DNA from: Peristeroidobacter soli
GTDB taxonomy: Bacteria > Pseudomonadota > Gammaproteobacteria > Steroidobacterales > Steroidobacteraceae
Direction: 5' to 3'
DNA length: 64,000 bases
NCBI RefSeq assembly: GCF_004138485.1
Contig: NZ_RYEV01000004.1
Location: 1,238,803 to 1,302,802 of the forward strand
The notes below the pieces were generated by a model that had not been told where the DNA came from, did not search any database, and saw only the letters and a list, made by a program, of their open reading frames with translations. Shown piece by piece: positions 34,726 to 44,084 of this stretch (position 1 is the stretch's first letter; the number at the start of each line of letters is the position of its first letter). The position numbers were made by a program, and so were the translations under genes.

Positions 34726-36432
34726 TTACCCCTTGAGGCCATCCGCGACCGCGCAGCGACGCGGGTCCGCCACCGCCGTGTACTTGCCGGTTTTTTCGTC
34801 TCGCGCGATCACGGAGAAAGATCCCATGTGATAGTCGTAGCTCGGCGTCACGCTCACACGCACGCCCAGCTTGTGCAGATCCTCCACCACGCCCGGCGCC
34901 AGCCGGTCTTCGATCACCACGCCCCGGTTTTCGGTCATGGCCAACATGCGAGGCGCATCGACACTGGCGTAGGGATCGAGTTTGAAGTCGAGCGCGTAGG
35001 TGAGCACTTGAGGCACCGTGCAATGAACGTTGCCGGGTGAGCCCGCGGACAGCACCGGACGACCGTTCTTCAACACCATCGTGTTGCCGATGATGCAGCG
35101 GACTTTCGCGCCCTTCACCAACGTCGCATCGATGGCGCTCGCGAGCGCGCCGAACGTCGCATGACTGCCCACCATCGGCACGCCGCCGATGACCATGCCG
35201 GGAATGCCCGAGCCCTGCAGCGTATTCATCATCTGCACCCAATTGCCCTCGGCATCGACCACCGCCAGCTCGCACGAGCCCGACGGCTGCGGATTCTCGG
35301 AGCGACCGAGTCGCGGCCGGCCGCCGGAGCCCGAGATCAACGACAGTAGATCTGCGCCGCCGGAGGGGCCGTCGCCGCTCAAGCGCAGATGTTCGGTGAG
35401 ATCGACTTTGGGACGCGACGTTCTGATCATCTTCGCGAGGTGCGCGTGATAGGCGTCGTCGAGCAACTCGTCGCGCGGCACGCCGTAGACCTGATCGTCC
35501 TGCGCATATTCCCAATGCCGCGCGCCCTGCCGAAGCGCATGCCCCATGGCCCAGATGTGATCGGCGGAACCCGGCTTCATCTGACGAATGCCCAGATGTT
35601 TCAACACACCGAGCGCGATGGCGGTGTAGATGCCCTGGGCCTGCGGCGGGCCGAGACTCACGATCTCGTATTCCTGATGGGCGAAACGGATCGGCTCCAC
35701 CCAGCGTGGCGGTGTCTCCGTCATGTGCTCGGGCGTGATCTTCCATCCCATCTGGTTGGCCTTTTTCACGAACTGCCGGCCCCAGGCGCCGGTGATCATG
35801 TAGTCCGGCCCGTGCTCGGCCACTCCCTTGAGCGTCGTAGCAAGCCCCGGCGGCACGAACACGTCGCCCACGTTCGGGAAGAAGCCCTTGGGCTGATAGA
35901 AGTCGCGACCTTCGGGGAAATAACAAACGAACTTCTCGCCGAAAATGTTCACACCGAATTCGAACGTGGAGACCGGATGGCCCTGCTCCGCCCAGGTGAC
36001 GGCATCCCGGCACAGCTCGCCCCAGGGGCGAGAGCCGAAACGTTCGTGAATGGCTTTGAGCCCGGGCATGAAGCCGGGAATGATGGCCGAAGGCGGCAGG
36101 TTCGCGTACGGTCCCATGCCTTGCGGCACCGGCTTGAACGGCGGCAGACCGGAGGGAAACGCGCCGAGACTGTCCAGCTGATGGATCTTACCGGTCTTGG
36201 CTTCGTAATAAAGAAAGGTCACGAGGCCGGCGTGATTGGTCATGAACGGCTCGACTGCCGCCTGCACCAGACACCCGGCGATGCCCGCGTCGGCCGCGTT
36301 TCCGCCGCGCTTGAGCACGTTCACCATGGTCTCGGTGACGATGGCGGAATCCGTGGTCACCGCCGCGTCGAGCCCACCCACCGGCGTCTTCGGGCCGGGA
36401 TTCAAAATATAACGAGAGAGGTCAGCGGTCAC
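34726..36432 (-). CDS. Gamma-glutamyltransferase-family protein with divergent active site
   Basis: A 568-residue member of the GGT Ntn-hydrolase family, starting with GTG at 36432; no signal peptide is evident from this start. Family features are clear: AVTTDSAIVTETMVNVLKRGGNAADAGIAG near the N-terminus, GLVTFLYYEAKTGK and the small-subunit core VVDAEGNWVQMMNTLQ. At the autoprocessing site, where GGT has Thr-Thr-His, the sequence is GSCEL (Ser386, Cys387). The SSMSPTIV substrate loop reads CIIGNTMVL, and the GSPGGSRI oxyanion segment reads GSPGNVHC. Classical gamma-glutamyl chemistry is therefore doubtful. The second copy at 60912-62705 shares these replacements. It is in an operon with the amidohydrolase. 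Confidence 0.82.
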   Translation of the reverse strand: MTADLSRYILNPGPKTPVGGLDAAVTTDSAIVTETMVNVLKRGGNAADAGIAGCLVQAAVEPFMTNHAGLVTFLYYEAKTGKIHQLDSLGAFPSGLPPFKPVPQGMGPYANLPPSAIIPGFMPGLKAIHERFGSRPWGELCRDAVTWAEQGHPVSTFEFGVNIFGEKFVCYFPEGRDFYQPKGFFPNVGDVFVPPGLATTLKGVAEHGPDYMITGAWGRQFVKKANQMGWKITPEHMTETPPRWVEPIRFAHQEYEIVSLGPPQAQGIYTAIALGVLKHLGIRQMKPGSADHIWAMGHALRQGARHWEYAQDDQVYGVPRDELLDDAYHAHLAKMIRTSRPKVDLTEHLRLSGDGPSGGADLLSLISGSGGRPRLGRSENPQPSGSCELAVVDAEGNWVQMMNTLQGSGIPGMVIGGVPMVGSHATFGALASAIDATLVKGAKVRCIIGNTMVLKNGRPVLSAGSPGNVHCTVPQVLTYALDFKLDPYASVDAPRMLAMTENRGVVIEDRLAPGVVEDLHKLGVRVSVTPSYDYHMGSFSVIARDEKTGKYTAVADPRRCAVADGLKG

Positions 36433-36469
36433 GAGCGCTCCTATCTGCTGGCGGCGAGTGAGAGAGCAA

Positions 36470-36497
36470 AGACGCGGCCCGAGCCGCGACCCACAAC
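36470..36497 (-). promoter_or_regulatory. ECF-like promoter of the GGT-like/amidohydrolase operon
   Basis: Minus strand: GTTGTGG (36491-36497), 12 bases, GCCGCGTCT (36470-36478). The CGTCT end lies 37 bases before the GTG start. Its -35 abuts that of the divergent MFS promoter. Confidence 0.75.
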
Positions 36498-36498
36498 G

Positions 36499-36526
36499 AT
36501 TGTGGGACGACGACCGAGCTGCGTCT
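36499..36526 (+). promoter_or_regulatory. ECF-like promoter of the MFS transporter gene
   Basis: Plus strand: ATTGTGG (36499-36505), 12 bases, GCTGCGTCT (36518-36526). Only 8 bases separate CGTCT from the GTG start at 36535. The two divergent -35 elements form the inverted repeat CCACAA-CGA-TTGTGG. Confidence 0.75.
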
Positions 36527-36534
36527 GAGAGTAC

Positions 36535-37815
36535 GTGAAAAACCCTCCGATCACGCATCCCAGCGAGTTGTACAGCCCGGTGCGGCAATGGTCGCTGCTG
36601 GCGGTGTTGTTCCTGGTCTCCACCTCGAACTTCGTTGATCGCAACATCATCTCGGTGCTGCTCGAACCCATCAAGGCGGAGTTCGGCGTCTCCGATACCT
36701 TGCTCGGTCTGCTCACCGGCATCTCATTCGCGGTGTTCTATGCGACGCTCGGCATTCCGGTGGCACGCCTGGCGGATCGCGGCAATCGCAAGATCATCAT
36801 CACGCTGTCGCTGACGATCTGGAGCGTCATGACCGCGCTGTGCGGCCTGGCGCAGTCTTTCTGGCAACTCGCATTGGCGCGCGTCGGCGTCGGTGCCGGC
36901 GAAGCGGGCGCGCTGCCGCCGGCGCAATCGCTCATCGCCGATTACTTCGGTCCGACCCGTTGCGCGCGAGCGCTGGCCATCTTCATGTCGTCGTCCATGT
37001 GCGGCTATCTGCTGGGCTTCGTGGCCGGCGCGCACATTGCGACGATGTATGGTTGGCGCGCGGCGTTCCTGATCGTCGGCCTGCCCGGCCTGGCGCTCGC
37101 GGTCCTGGTCCATTTCGTTTTGCACGAGCCGCGAACGCTGCCGCAGTTCCGTCCGCTGCCCGGTTCGCAGGAATCGCTCGGCGCGACCTTTCGAGCGTTG
37201 GCGGCCAAGCGCTCGTTCGTCTATCTGGTGATCGCGATGGTGATCTACTTCCTGATCGCCTACGGCGGCATCGTCTTCCTGCCTTCTTACATGGTCCGCG
37301 TGTTGAAGGTGACGTTGGCCGAAGTGGGCACCGCCTACGGCGCGGTGACTGCCGCCGGCTCGATCGTCGGCACCGTGCTCGGCGGTTTCGTGACCGATCG
37401 ACTGTCCAAACGAAACATCGCCTGGCTCAGTTGGTGGCCGGCGCTCGGACTGGTGTTGTGCTGGCCGTTGTACGAAGGCATGTTGCTCGCGCCCAGCTTC
37501 GCCATCGCACTGACGTTCGCGGGATTGGCGGGGATCATGCTCAATGCCGCGGTCCCCGCCATGTTTGCCTGTCTGCATGCGATCTGCGGTTCGGCACGAC
37601 GTGCGATGGCGGTGGCGGTCGTGTTCTTTTTCGCCAATCTGCTCGGCCTGGGACTCGGCCCCGTGCTCGCCGGCGCGATGAGCGATGCCTTCAGTGCCGT
37701 GTATGGTCCTGTGGGAATCCGTTACGCTCTGCTCATCGTATTCGTCCTGCTGTTACCGTGTGCCTGGCTGCTGGTGAAGAGCGCCAGGCACGTGGCAACG
37801 GACGTAGAGGCTTAG
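36535..37815 (+). CDS. MFS transporter (spinster-like)
   Basis: A 426-residue major facilitator with 12 predicted helices. Helix 1 reaches the conserved NFVDRNIISVLLEPIKAEFGVSD region, followed by the loop 2-3 motif ARLADRGNRKIIITLSL and the helix 4-5 motif GVGAGEAGALPPAQSLIADYF. The pattern is typical of spinster-like carriers of organic acids or small metabolites. The start is GTG at 36535; a GTG at 36580 is possible. It is divergent from the GGT-like operon and expressed from a facing promoter of the same type. Its stop is 3 bp from the convergent hyuB stop. Confidence 0.9.
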   Translation: MKNPPITHPSELYSPVRQWSLLAVLFLVSTSNFVDRNIISVLLEPIKAEFGVSDTLLGLLTGISFAVFYATLGIPVARLADRGNRKIIITLSLTIWSVMTALCGLAQSFWQLALARVGVGAGEAGALPPAQSLIADYFGPTRCARALAIFMSSSMCGYLLGFVAGAHIATMYGWRAAFLIVGLPGLALAVLVHFVLHEPRTLPQFRPLPGSQESLGATFRALAAKRSFVYLVIAMVIYFLIAYGGIVFLPSYMVRVLKVTLAEVGTAYGAVTAAGSIVGTVLGGFVTDRLSKRNIAWLSWWPALGLVLCWPLYEGMLLAPSFAIALTFAGLAGIMLNAAVPAMFACLHAICGSARRAMAVAVVFFFANLLGLGLGPVLAGAMSDAFSAVYGPVGIRYALLIVFVLLLPCAWLLVKSARHVATDVEA

Positions 37816-37817
37816 CC

Positions 37818-39590
37818 CTACGCCGCCTTTCGTTGGCGTCGAGTCGCTTCCGTCGCCGCCATATCCAAAGCGTACGAGCCCTCGGCGCCGGTGATGACGA
37901 CACCATAGTCGCGCTGGCTGCTCTCCAAACTGACATAGCCGCCGATGACATCTTTCAGCACCAGCGCCGGATCGCGATCGAGCGGGTTGCCCCAGCCACC
38001 GCCGCCGCCCGTCTGAATCAACAACCGCTCGCCCGCCGGCAACGCCCAGCCGCTCACTTTGCCGATGCGACGCTCATGAGGCAGACCGGCACTGATGAGC
38101 ATGTCGTTCGGCAACGCATCCGCGCCGCCATCCACGCCCCACGCCGGTGACTTGGTCTGCTCGATGGTGCCGATCAGCTTCAGATCGATGAGCGCCTTCC
38201 ATTGTTTGCGCACACCCAGCCCGCCACGGAATTTGCCGGCGCCGGCCGAGTCTTGCCACAGCTCATATTTCTCCACCAGCACCGGCCAGCGCTCCTCCAT
38301 GATCTCCGCCGGCACATTGGAGGACTCGCCGAGCGAGTACAGGATCAGCGCGTTCTCACCGTCCCGATCCTGACTCGCGCCCTGCCCGCACCCTTCATCC
38401 GCTCCGCCGGCGAAGTAGCTGCCGTCCGCGAGATGACCGGAGAACATCACGCCACCCAGATCGCCACCGGAACGCGCCACCGATTTTTCCGGCGCGATCT
38501 GCGCGACGATCCGGAACAGCGACTCGCCCATGATCATCGCCGCCCAGCCATAGAGGAACACCGGCGCGGGCGCCTTGGGATTGAAGATCGAACCCTCCGG
38601 CGAAATGACTCGCAGCGGACGAAAGAAACCCTCGTTGGCGTCGTAGTTGGGCCCGATGATCATTTTCATCACCAGCCGCACCGCCGACACCGTCGACGGA
38701 AATGGCGAATTCACCGGCCCCACCTGCTGAGGTGCCGAGCCGGTGGTATCCACGGTGATCTCATCGCCTGAAATTCGAATGGTGGCTTTGAGCGGCACGC
38801 TGTCCTGACCGATGCCGTCGTTATCCATCGACGATTCCACCGACCACTCGCCGTCGGGCATGGCTGCAATCGCCTGCCGTGCCACGCGCTCGCCATGATC
38901 GAGAATCTGGATGGCTGCCTGTTCCACCGTGCCGGCGCCGTATTTCTTCACCAGCTCGCCGATGCGCTGAGCACCGTAGTTGCAGCAGGAGATCTGCGCG
39001 GTCAGATCGCCGACCACGCTGTCGGGCATGCGCGTATTGGCGCGAACGATGTCGACGATTTCCCGATCGAGCTTGCCGCGCTTCATGACCTTGACGCCGA
39101 ACAATTGCAGACCTTCCTGCCAGATGTCGGTGGTGTCCGTGGCATAGATGTCCTTGGCACCGAGATCCATCCAATGCGCCTTGACCGCCGTGTAGCCGAA
39201 GATCTTGCCAGCGACGAAGATCGGTCGAATCACCGCCGCGTCCTGCGAGTGCGACCCGACCCAGTACGGATAGGTCGACAACAGCACGTCGCCCTCCTCG
39301 ATATTCTCGACGCCCAGATACTCGACCACCTGACGGATGGTGAAGGTGAGCGTGCCCATGAAAAATGGAATGCCGGGCCCCTCGGCGATCAGCTCGGCAT
39401 CGCGGTTATAGATACCGAGGCTGAAATCGATCATCTCGTAGATGATGGGGTTGAACGAGGCGCGCACCAGCGTATTGCGCATCTGGCGCGCGGTGGACTG
39501 ATAGAAGCTGCGAATCACTTCGACGGTGATGGGATCGGGCCGCGCCGATGGGCTCGACGCGATGGCCGGTACAGTGGCTGATTTCAGCAT
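37818..39590 (-). CDS. hyuB: Hydantoinase/oxoprolinase B-family subunit
   Basis: A 590-residue HyuB-type subunit of ATP-dependent hydantoinase/5-oxoprolinase systems. It has the family N-terminus DPITVEVIRSFYQSTARQMRNTLVRASFN, the IGDVLLSTYPY-like segment EGDVLLSTYPYWVGSHSQD, GSAPQQVGPVNSPF and the C-terminal Gly-rich loop TGGGGGWGNPLDRDP. It follows hyuA by 12 bp in the order receptor-hyuA-hyuB. HyuA and HyuB together open lactam or hydantoin rings (5-oxoproline, N-methylhydantoin) using ATP. The neighbouring sarcosine oxidase operon makes N-methylhydantoin an attractive but untested substrate. Confidence 0.9.
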   Translation of the reverse strand: MLKSATVPAIASSPSARPDPITVEVIRSFYQSTARQMRNTLVRASFNPIIYEMIDFSLGIYNRDAELIAEGPGIPFFMGTLTFTIRQVVEYLGVENIEEGDVLLSTYPYWVGSHSQDAAVIRPIFVAGKIFGYTAVKAHWMDLGAKDIYATDTTDIWQEGLQLFGVKVMKRGKLDREIVDIVRANTRMPDSVVGDLTAQISCCNYGAQRIGELVKKYGAGTVEQAAIQILDHGERVARQAIAAMPDGEWSVESSMDNDGIGQDSVPLKATIRISGDEITVDTTGSAPQQVGPVNSPFPSTVSAVRLVMKMIIGPNYDANEGFFRPLRVISPEGSIFNPKAPAPVFLYGWAAMIMGESLFRIVAQIAPEKSVARSGGDLGGVMFSGHLADGSYFAGGADEGCGQGASQDRDGENALILYSLGESSNVPAEIMEERWPVLVEKYELWQDSAGAGKFRGGLGVRKQWKALIDLKLIGTIEQTKSPAWGVDGGADALPNDMLISAGLPHERRIGKVSGWALPAGERLLIQTGGGGGWGNPLDRDPALVLKDVIGGYVSLESSQRDYGVVITGAEGSYALDMAATEATRRQRKAA

Positions 39591-39602
39591 GGCGGGAGAT
39601 CC

Positions 39603-41666
39603 TCAGCGTCGGGTGATGATCAGGTTGCCGACACTGTCGACGGCACAGGTGTGATGATGGCGGACCACCGTGGTGGTCGTGGCCTCTTCGATGAGCGCCG
39701 GACCGACGATGACATTGCCGGCCTTGAGTCGCGCCCGATCGAAGATGCGAAACTCTCGCGCCTCGCTTTCCAGAAAGTCGTGGACCGTGCGGCGCCCCTT
39801 GCGAGCGCCTTCCGGATCCGGCCCGCCGCGCTCGATCGGACTCAGTGCCGGCGCTGGAATTTTTCCAATGGCCTTCACCCGCAAGGTCACGATGTCGGCG
39901 GGTGCGCCGAGCCGATAGCCATACACCGATTCGTAGACGCTCTGAAATGCCTCATAAAGCTTCGACATGCTGTCCGGCCCGTCGAGCGAGGACGGCACCG
40001 GCACGGACACCGAATGCTCCTGACCGGCATAGCGCAAGTCGGCGCTACGAAACAATTGGCGTCGATCTTCCGGCACGGCTTCGCGCACCAGTTGTTCCCA
40101 ACCACGTCTTTCCAGTGTGGCGAATTGCCCTTCGAGACTCCTGGCATCGGTGCCGTCGAGGCGCTGCGCGATGGTCTGCACGACATCGTGTCGCAGATCC
40201 ACCATCAGCATGCCCCAGGCCGAGAACGCCGAAGGCAGAATGGGAATGATGGCCGCGGGCAGACTGAGCTCGTCCATCAGATGAGCGCCGAACAGTGCGC
40301 CGCCGCCACCGAAGCACAGCATGCTGAAGTCACGCGGATCGTCGCCGGTCTCCGAAGTCATGCTTCGGATCGCTTCGGCCATGTGACTCATTGCAATACG
40401 CAGAATGCCGCTGGCCGCGTGGTTCACCTCCAGGCCCAGGGGTTTGGCGATCTGTTCGCGAATGCCCGCGATAGCGCCGTCTACATCCAGCGCCATGTTG
40501 CCGCCGAGGAAGTTGTCGGGATTGATGAAGCCGTTGACGACGAATGCGTCCGTCACGGTGGGTTGCGTGCCGCCGCGCCGATACGCAATCGGGCCAGGTA
40601 CGGCACCGGCGCTTCGCGGACCGACATACAACGCCCCCGCGCTGTCGATGCCAGCGAGACTGCCGCCGCCTGCACCGATCGTGCGAATGTCGAGTGTGGA
40701 AATCAGAATGGGATAACCGTTCACCTTCAACTCGCGTTGCGTGCCGGCGTTGGCCGCCTTGATGGTGGCGATGTCGAAGCTGGTGCCGCCGACATCCATC
40801 GTGATCAAGTTGGGACGCTCCAACACATTGGCGAGATACAGGCCGCCGATGACGCCGCCCGCGGGCCCCGAGAACAGCATGTTGATCGGGCTGCCCTTCG
40901 CGGCCTCCGCCGTCATGCCGCCGCCATCGGATTTCGTCAGCACGATCTCGCCGGCGAAGCCGCGTCGAGTCAGCTCACGTTGCAAATTGCCGATCCAGCG
41001 CTCGACGACAGGCGCGAGATACGCATTCAGAATGGTCGTCATACTGCGTTCGAACTCACGATGCTCGGGCACCACCGAGGACGAAATGGCGACCGATACG
41101 TCCGGCAGCTCTTCGAGCAGAATCTCTCGCGCCCGGCGCTCGTGCACAGAGTTCTTGAACGAATGCAGAAAACAGACGGCCACGGTCGAAACATCGGCCT
41201 CCCTGATCTTCCGCGCCGTCGCTCGCAGCTCCGCTTCATCCAGCGGTTCTAGAACTTCGCCGCGCGCATTGAGACGCTCGGTCACTTCGAAGCGCAGTTC
41301 GCGGGGCACGATCTGCTGCGGCTTGTGATACTTCGGGTTGTACATCTCGGGGCGGTTGTATCGCATGATCTCCGGAACGTCGCGGAAGCCACGCGTCGTG
41401 AGATAGGCGGTACGCACGCCTTTGCGTTCGAGCAACGCATTGAGCGCGGTGGTCGAGCCATGCACGAAGAATCGATCGACCTTGCGCAGATCGACGCCGG
41501 CTTTGTCGATGGCCGCGAGCACGCCTTCCAGCGTGTTGTGCGGCGTGGTCGATGCCTTGTCCATCGTGAACGTGCCGGCGGCCTCGTCCAGCACGACGAT
41601 GTCGGTGAAAGTGCCGCCGGTGTCGATGGCGAAACGGGTGCCGGTGCTTTGAGTCTGGGTAGCCAT
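39603..41666 (-). CDS. hyuA: Hydantoinase/oxoprolinase A-family subunit
   Basis: A 687-residue HyuA-type subunit with an actin-like ATPase fold: phosphate loop FAIDTGGTFTDIVVLDE at residues 12-28, second motif NLITMDVGGTSFDIATIK, and CFGGGGALFGAHLMDEL. The hinge TLRVKAIGKIPAP and a terminal beta domain follow. Length and motif order match N-methylhydantoinase A/5-oxoprolinase. It starts 11 bp after the upstream receptor gene stop, so TBDR-hyuA-hyuB is one transcription unit. No signal peptide, so the receptor's ligand would need further transport or periplasmic processing before reaching this enzyme. Confidence 0.92.
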   Translation of the reverse strand: MATQTQSTGTRFAIDTGGTFTDIVVLDEAAGTFTMDKASTTPHNTLEGVLAAIDKAGVDLRKVDRFFVHGSTTALNALLERKGVRTAYLTTRGFRDVPEIMRYNRPEMYNPKYHKPQQIVPRELRFEVTERLNARGEVLEPLDEAELRATARKIREADVSTVAVCFLHSFKNSVHERRAREILLEELPDVSVAISSSVVPEHREFERSMTTILNAYLAPVVERWIGNLQRELTRRGFAGEIVLTKSDGGGMTAEAAKGSPINMLFSGPAGGVIGGLYLANVLERPNLITMDVGGTSFDIATIKAANAGTQRELKVNGYPILISTLDIRTIGAGGGSLAGIDSAGALYVGPRSAGAVPGPIAYRRGGTQPTVTDAFVVNGFINPDNFLGGNMALDVDGAIAGIREQIAKPLGLEVNHAASGILRIAMSHMAEAIRSMTSETGDDPRDFSMLCFGGGGALFGAHLMDELSLPAAIIPILPSAFSAWGMLMVDLRHDVVQTIAQRLDGTDARSLEGQFATLERRGWEQLVREAVPEDRRQLFRSADLRYAGQEHSVSVPVPSSLDGPDSMSKLYEAFQSVYESVYGYRLGAPADIVTLRVKAIGKIPAPALSPIERGGPDPEGARKGRRTVHDFLESEAREFRIFDRARLKAGNVIVGPALIEEATTTTVVRHHHTCAVDSVGNLIITRR

Positions 41667-41677
41667 GAAGTGGGTCG

Positions 41678-43867
41678 TCAGTAGCTGTAGGTGAACTCGA
41701 TGCCGTAGCTGCGTGGCTTGTTCATGGCGCGCGGATAACCGCCGGCCAGCTGCACCACTTCGAGCTCGGCCTGGCGAGTGCTGAACAAGTTGCGAGAGAA
41801 CGCCACCACCCGCCAGTTGTCGCTCTCGACACCGAGCCGCGCATCCACGAAATCTTTGGCGGGAATCCGCGAAGTCTCATTTCTGCCGAGATACATCGAA
41901 GCGTTGTAGCGGTAGTCGATGTGGCCGATGGCGTACCAGTCGCCCATCAAAGGATGCCGCGTATTCAAGGACACGTTGCCCGTGAGCTTCGGCGCGAACG
42001 GCGACCGGAAACCATCGACATCCTTCGAGTCGAGGTAACCCACGCCCGCATCCAGACTCACCGCGCTGCTCAGCGCGATGGAAGTCTCCAGCTCCACGCC
42101 GTCGATGTCGGTTTCGGGCAAGGTCACCGGCTGGCGATACGGCGGCTGATTGATGACGGTCGAGAACTGTTGATCGGAGTAGTCGATGTGGAAGGCCGAG
42201 ACGTTGGCCATCATGCGGCCGTCGAACAGCGTCGACTTGAGGCCGACTTCGATGTTCTCGGTCGACTCGGGCCGCGTGAAACCGCCCGAGGCGAAGAAGC
42301 CGGCACGAAAGCCTTTGGACCAGGTGGCATAGGTCATGAGATCCGGCGTCCAGCGATAGCTCAGCTGCACCTTAGGCTGCACTTTGCTCGCGGACTCTTC
42401 TTGGGAGTTCACCAGCGCACCGTTCTTGTCGCGCACTTGAACGATCGCGGTCTCGTTGCGATCCGTATAGCTGGTATTGGTGTAGTCGTTCTCGTCGTAG
42501 CGGGCGGCAACCGTCAGCTCCATGCGATCGGTAAGATCGCCCGAGATCTGGCTGTACACGCCCCACCATTCATCCTTCTTGCCGTTCCAGAGCGGAAACA
42601 GCGTCAGCAGACTTGCCGTCGGCGCCAGGATCCAGCTGGCATCGAAACCGTTGAAGCTCTCGCGGTGAAGATAGGAAGCGCCGGCGAGCCAGCGGATGCG
42701 CCCGGCGCCGTTGGAAACGATGCGCAGATCCTGAGTGAAGGTCTGCAGGTCGTCGACGCTGCTGAACAGATCGTCGATGGGCTGACCGGGCGCGGCGTTC
42801 GAGCCGAACGCCGGCCCCAGCAGACACGCCGCCTGCACGCCGGGCACGCTGGGATCGTCGATCGCGGGATGGTCCGGATCGTCGTAGCACACGCTCGAAT
42901 CGATATCCTGTTTGATATCGCTGTAGCCGCTCACCGAAATCAGTGAGGCCTTGGCGAAATCCACCGTGGCTCGCAAGGAAATATTGCCGAGCTTGCGATC
43001 GTCCTCGCCGGGGAAACGGCGGCGCGGTTCGGTGCTCGCGCCGAAATCGTCGATCTGATCGGGGCTCGACAATTTGCCCTGATAGGTCGAGCCGTTCTGC
43101 TCGCGCACGTACTCGCCGCGCAGATCGAGCTCCACGTTCGAGGTCGGGGTGTAGATGAGCCGCGCGCCGACTTTCTGTTTCTTCTCGAAGTCCAGGTCGA
43201 GCCCGTTGCTCTTGCTGTCGATCAGGCCGTCGCTGTCGCGATAGCTGCCTTGCAGCTGGAAGCGCAACAGATCTTCGCTCAGCGGGCCGGAGACCATGCC
43301 GGCGACCGAGCGATCGTTACCGTTCGCGTAGGCTGCCCGCAGCCTGGCGCGAAACTCGTCGTCGGGTTTGCGCGTCACGACGTTGATGGCGCCGGCGATG
43401 GCGCCTGCCCCGTACAACGCGCTTTGCGGCCCGCGCAGCACCTCGATGCGCTCGATGTCGTCGAGCGAGCCGCTCTTGATGCTGTCGAGCGAGCTCGATG
43501 GCACGCCGTCGATCATGAAGGTGACCGGCGCCCAGCCTTCCTGGCCGTTGCCGATGCCACGCATCGAGATGAAGGCATAGCCGCTGCGATAACTGGTGCC
43601 ATCGCGGAAGGTCAGGTTCGGCACCTTCGACATGAAGTGTTCCACCTGCGTGATGCCGGCCGCCTCGATCCGGTCCGCCGTGATCGCGGTGACGGGATCG
43701 GGCACTCGCTGCAGGCTTTCCTCACGCCGGCGCGCGGTCACGACGACGTTCTGGAGAATCACCGCGCCCGGCTCCACCGATTGCGGTTGCTGAGGCTCTT
43801 CCGCCAGCACGCCCCCCGTCATCCCCAACAGGACGGCCGTGACTGGAAAACTGCATGCTCGAATCAT
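41678..43867 (-). CDS. TonB-dependent receptor of the hyuAB operon
   Basis: A 729-residue receptor without an STN domain: signal peptide (FPVTAVLLGMTGGVLAEE), TonB-box region (VILQNVVVTARRREESLQRVPDPVTAI), plug (IEVLRGPQSALYGAGAIAGAINVVTRKP) and a barrel ending in IEFTYSY. It leads the operon with hyuA and hyuB. Upstream, the minus strand has a CGTCT at 43918-43922 but GTGTCGC at the -35 position, so membership in the ECF-like promoter set is not supported. Confidence 0.92.
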   Translation of the reverse strand: MIRACSFPVTAVLLGMTGGVLAEEPQQPQSVEPGAVILQNVVVTARRREESLQRVPDPVTAITADRIEAAGITQVEHFMSKVPNLTFRDGTSYRSGYAFISMRGIGNGQEGWAPVTFMIDGVPSSSLDSIKSGSLDDIERIEVLRGPQSALYGAGAIAGAINVVTRKPDDEFRARLRAAYANGNDRSVAGMVSGPLSEDLLRFQLQGSYRDSDGLIDSKSNGLDLDFEKKQKVGARLIYTPTSNVELDLRGEYVREQNGSTYQGKLSSPDQIDDFGASTEPRRRFPGEDDRKLGNISLRATVDFAKASLISVSGYSDIKQDIDSSVCYDDPDHPAIDDPSVPGVQAACLLGPAFGSNAAPGQPIDDLFSSVDDLQTFTQDLRIVSNGAGRIRWLAGASYLHRESFNGFDASWILAPTASLLTLFPLWNGKKDEWWGVYSQISGDLTDRMELTVAARYDENDYTNTSYTDRNETAIVQVRDKNGALVNSQEESASKVQPKVQLSYRWTPDLMTYATWSKGFRAGFFASGGFTRPESTENIEVGLKSTLFDGRMMANVSAFHIDYSDQQFSTVINQPPYRQPVTLPETDIDGVELETSIALSSAVSLDAGVGYLDSKDVDGFRSPFAPKLTGNVSLNTRHPLMGDWYAIGHIDYRYNASMYLGRNETSRIPAKDFVDARLGVESDNWRVVAFSRNLFSTRQAELEVVQLAGGYPRAMNKPRSYGIEFTYSY

Positions 43868-44084
43868 GTCGCCCTCGGGTCGTGCCCTGTTCTGTTCTGA
43901 TCTGTCTGATCCAGCGAAGACGCGAACAGACTAACGACGCGACACCGACACGCTCAATGCACACGGAGGATGGAACGGCGGCTGAAAAAGAACGAGGGTC
44001 GGAGGGCTCGCACCTATTCGTTTGGATAGGGGTCCTCGCCATCCTCGCCTTGCGACGGCTCGGAGGCGGTGGCACTCTCGGACA

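Noticed and set aside
39651-41252. 533-codon plus-strand frame antisense to hyuA
   Set aside because: hyuA is certain on the minus strand; the antisense product has no domain, signal or ribosome-binding site.
43918-43942. Possible member of the ECF-like promoter set before the hyuAB receptor
   Set aside because: CGTCT is present but the bases at the -35 distance are GTGTCGC, too far from the consensus.
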